64,000 bases of DNA, from the NCBI GenBank assembly GCA_046349595.1, contig JAXMCA010000002.1, forward strand, positions 558,001-622,000. The letters are read 5' to 3'. Below the pieces are notes generated by a model. That model did no database searches and was not told the DNA's origin. It saw only the letters and a program-made list of their open reading frames with translations. The DNA is from JACRLW01 sp046349595 (GTDB lineage Bacteria; Planctomycetota; UBA1135; UBA2386). Within the stretch, counting starts at the first letter, position 1, and each line of letters opens with the position of its first letter. A program made the position numbers and the translations under genes. This document shows positions 63,715 to 64,000 of this stretch, piece by piece.

Positions 63715-64000
63715 AGTCCCGCCGCCTGTGGGCCGTCTCCGCCCTCGACCTGGTCTTCCTCGTGCTGGGCAGCGTGTTGCTCGTCGCGCAGGGTTTCGAG
63801 CGCGGACTCGACCACCTGCGCATCGACCTGCCGCTCGCCGCAGGAGGTGACGGACACCTCGCCGCGGACGCGAAGGTCTTCACCCTCGCGCTCGACCTCG
63901 ACGGCATCCACGTCGACGGCGCCACGCTCGCACCGACCGATCTCGCCGCGCGCGCACAAGACGCGCGCGAGCACGGCGCCGACCAGGCGGTGGTCGCCAG
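63711..64000 (+). CDS. ExbD/TolR-like membrane protein (3' end outside window)
   Basis: The frame opens at ATG 63711 and runs off the window, showing 96 residues. The start RRLWAVSALDLVFLVLGSVLLVAQGF holds the ExbD-type helix, with the conserved Asp in DLVFLVLG equivalent to the proton-accepting Asp of PLIDIVFLLL. The periplasmic part DLDGIHVDGATLAPTDLAARA fits the ExbD fold (a strand with short helices). With the ExbB-like protein it would form an energy-transducing pair. Confidence 0.75.
   Translation, partial: MKSRRLWAVSALDLVFLVLGSVLLVAQGFERGLDHLRIDLPLAAGGDGHLAADAKVFTLALDLDGIHVDGATLAPTDLAARAQDAREHGADQAVVA

Overview
The window is GC-rich (roughly two thirds G+C), gene-dense bacterial chromosome and looks like a member of the Planctomycetota. 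The main reasons are a DUF1549/DUF1553 gene directly followed by a DUF1501 gene, a DUF455 protein, several exported proteins with carboxypeptidase-regulatory-like (CPR) domains, a sigma factor fused to an exported CPR region, a Hanks-type kinase divergent from an ECF-like sigma factor, and a large set of secreted kelch-like or beta-rich proteins that share one C-terminal module. I cannot fix the genus; the secretome resembles uncultivated or recently cultivated marine planctomycetes. Many genes start with GTG and Shine-Dalgarno sites are weak.

Layout. 1-6,700: end of a His-rich membrane transporter, a PPOX-fold flavoprotein, a Dus3-like tRNA dihydrouridine synthase, a methyltransferase-like protein, MobA-like nucleotidyltransferase overlapping a metallo-beta-lactamase-fold hydrolase, and HtpG. 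6,700-12,500 (minus strand): hypothetical protein, DUF2809 membrane protein, the DUF1501 and DUF1549/1553 pair, and a secreted protein. 12,500-19,100: DUF2293 protein, small membrane protein, branched-chain aminotransferase, then a minus-strand operon of CPR protein, DUF455, ATP-grasp-like and EamA exporter. 19,100-28,100: dCMP deaminase, asparagine-synthase-like protein, M14 peptidase, kelch protein, serine hydrolase. 28,300-40,150: membrane protein, nine-haem cytochrome c, acyl-CoA dehydrogenase, Ser/Thr kinase and sigma factor, large secreted protein. 40,150-60,750: secreted proteins (including two tandem kelch paralogues), MsrB, the sigma-CPR fusion, citrate synthase, a triplicated 141-bp repeat, a DNRLRE protein, DUF6473, a sulfotransferase-like protein, an Rsm22/METTL17-like protein and another CPR protein. 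60,900-64,000: a translationally coupled cell-envelope operon ending in ExbB/ExbD-like proteins.

Two features cut across the window. First, at least seven and probably nine otherwise unrelated secreted proteins end in a similar beta-rich module finishing in a short SxGLxLxxG-like tail, which I suggest is an undescribed sorting or anchoring domain. Second, a family of multi-hairpin intergenic repeats lies directly after stop codons in the sense orientation, with compensatory base changes in its first stem.

Caution on sequence quality: between about 40.3 and 60.1 kb I count about 21 reading-frame breaks in 11 genes, including citrate synthase. Most are repaired by adding one C or G to a short homopolymer, so they are probably consensus errors; none was seen in the first 40 kb or after 60.7 kb. 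Genes there are reported over their repaired extents.
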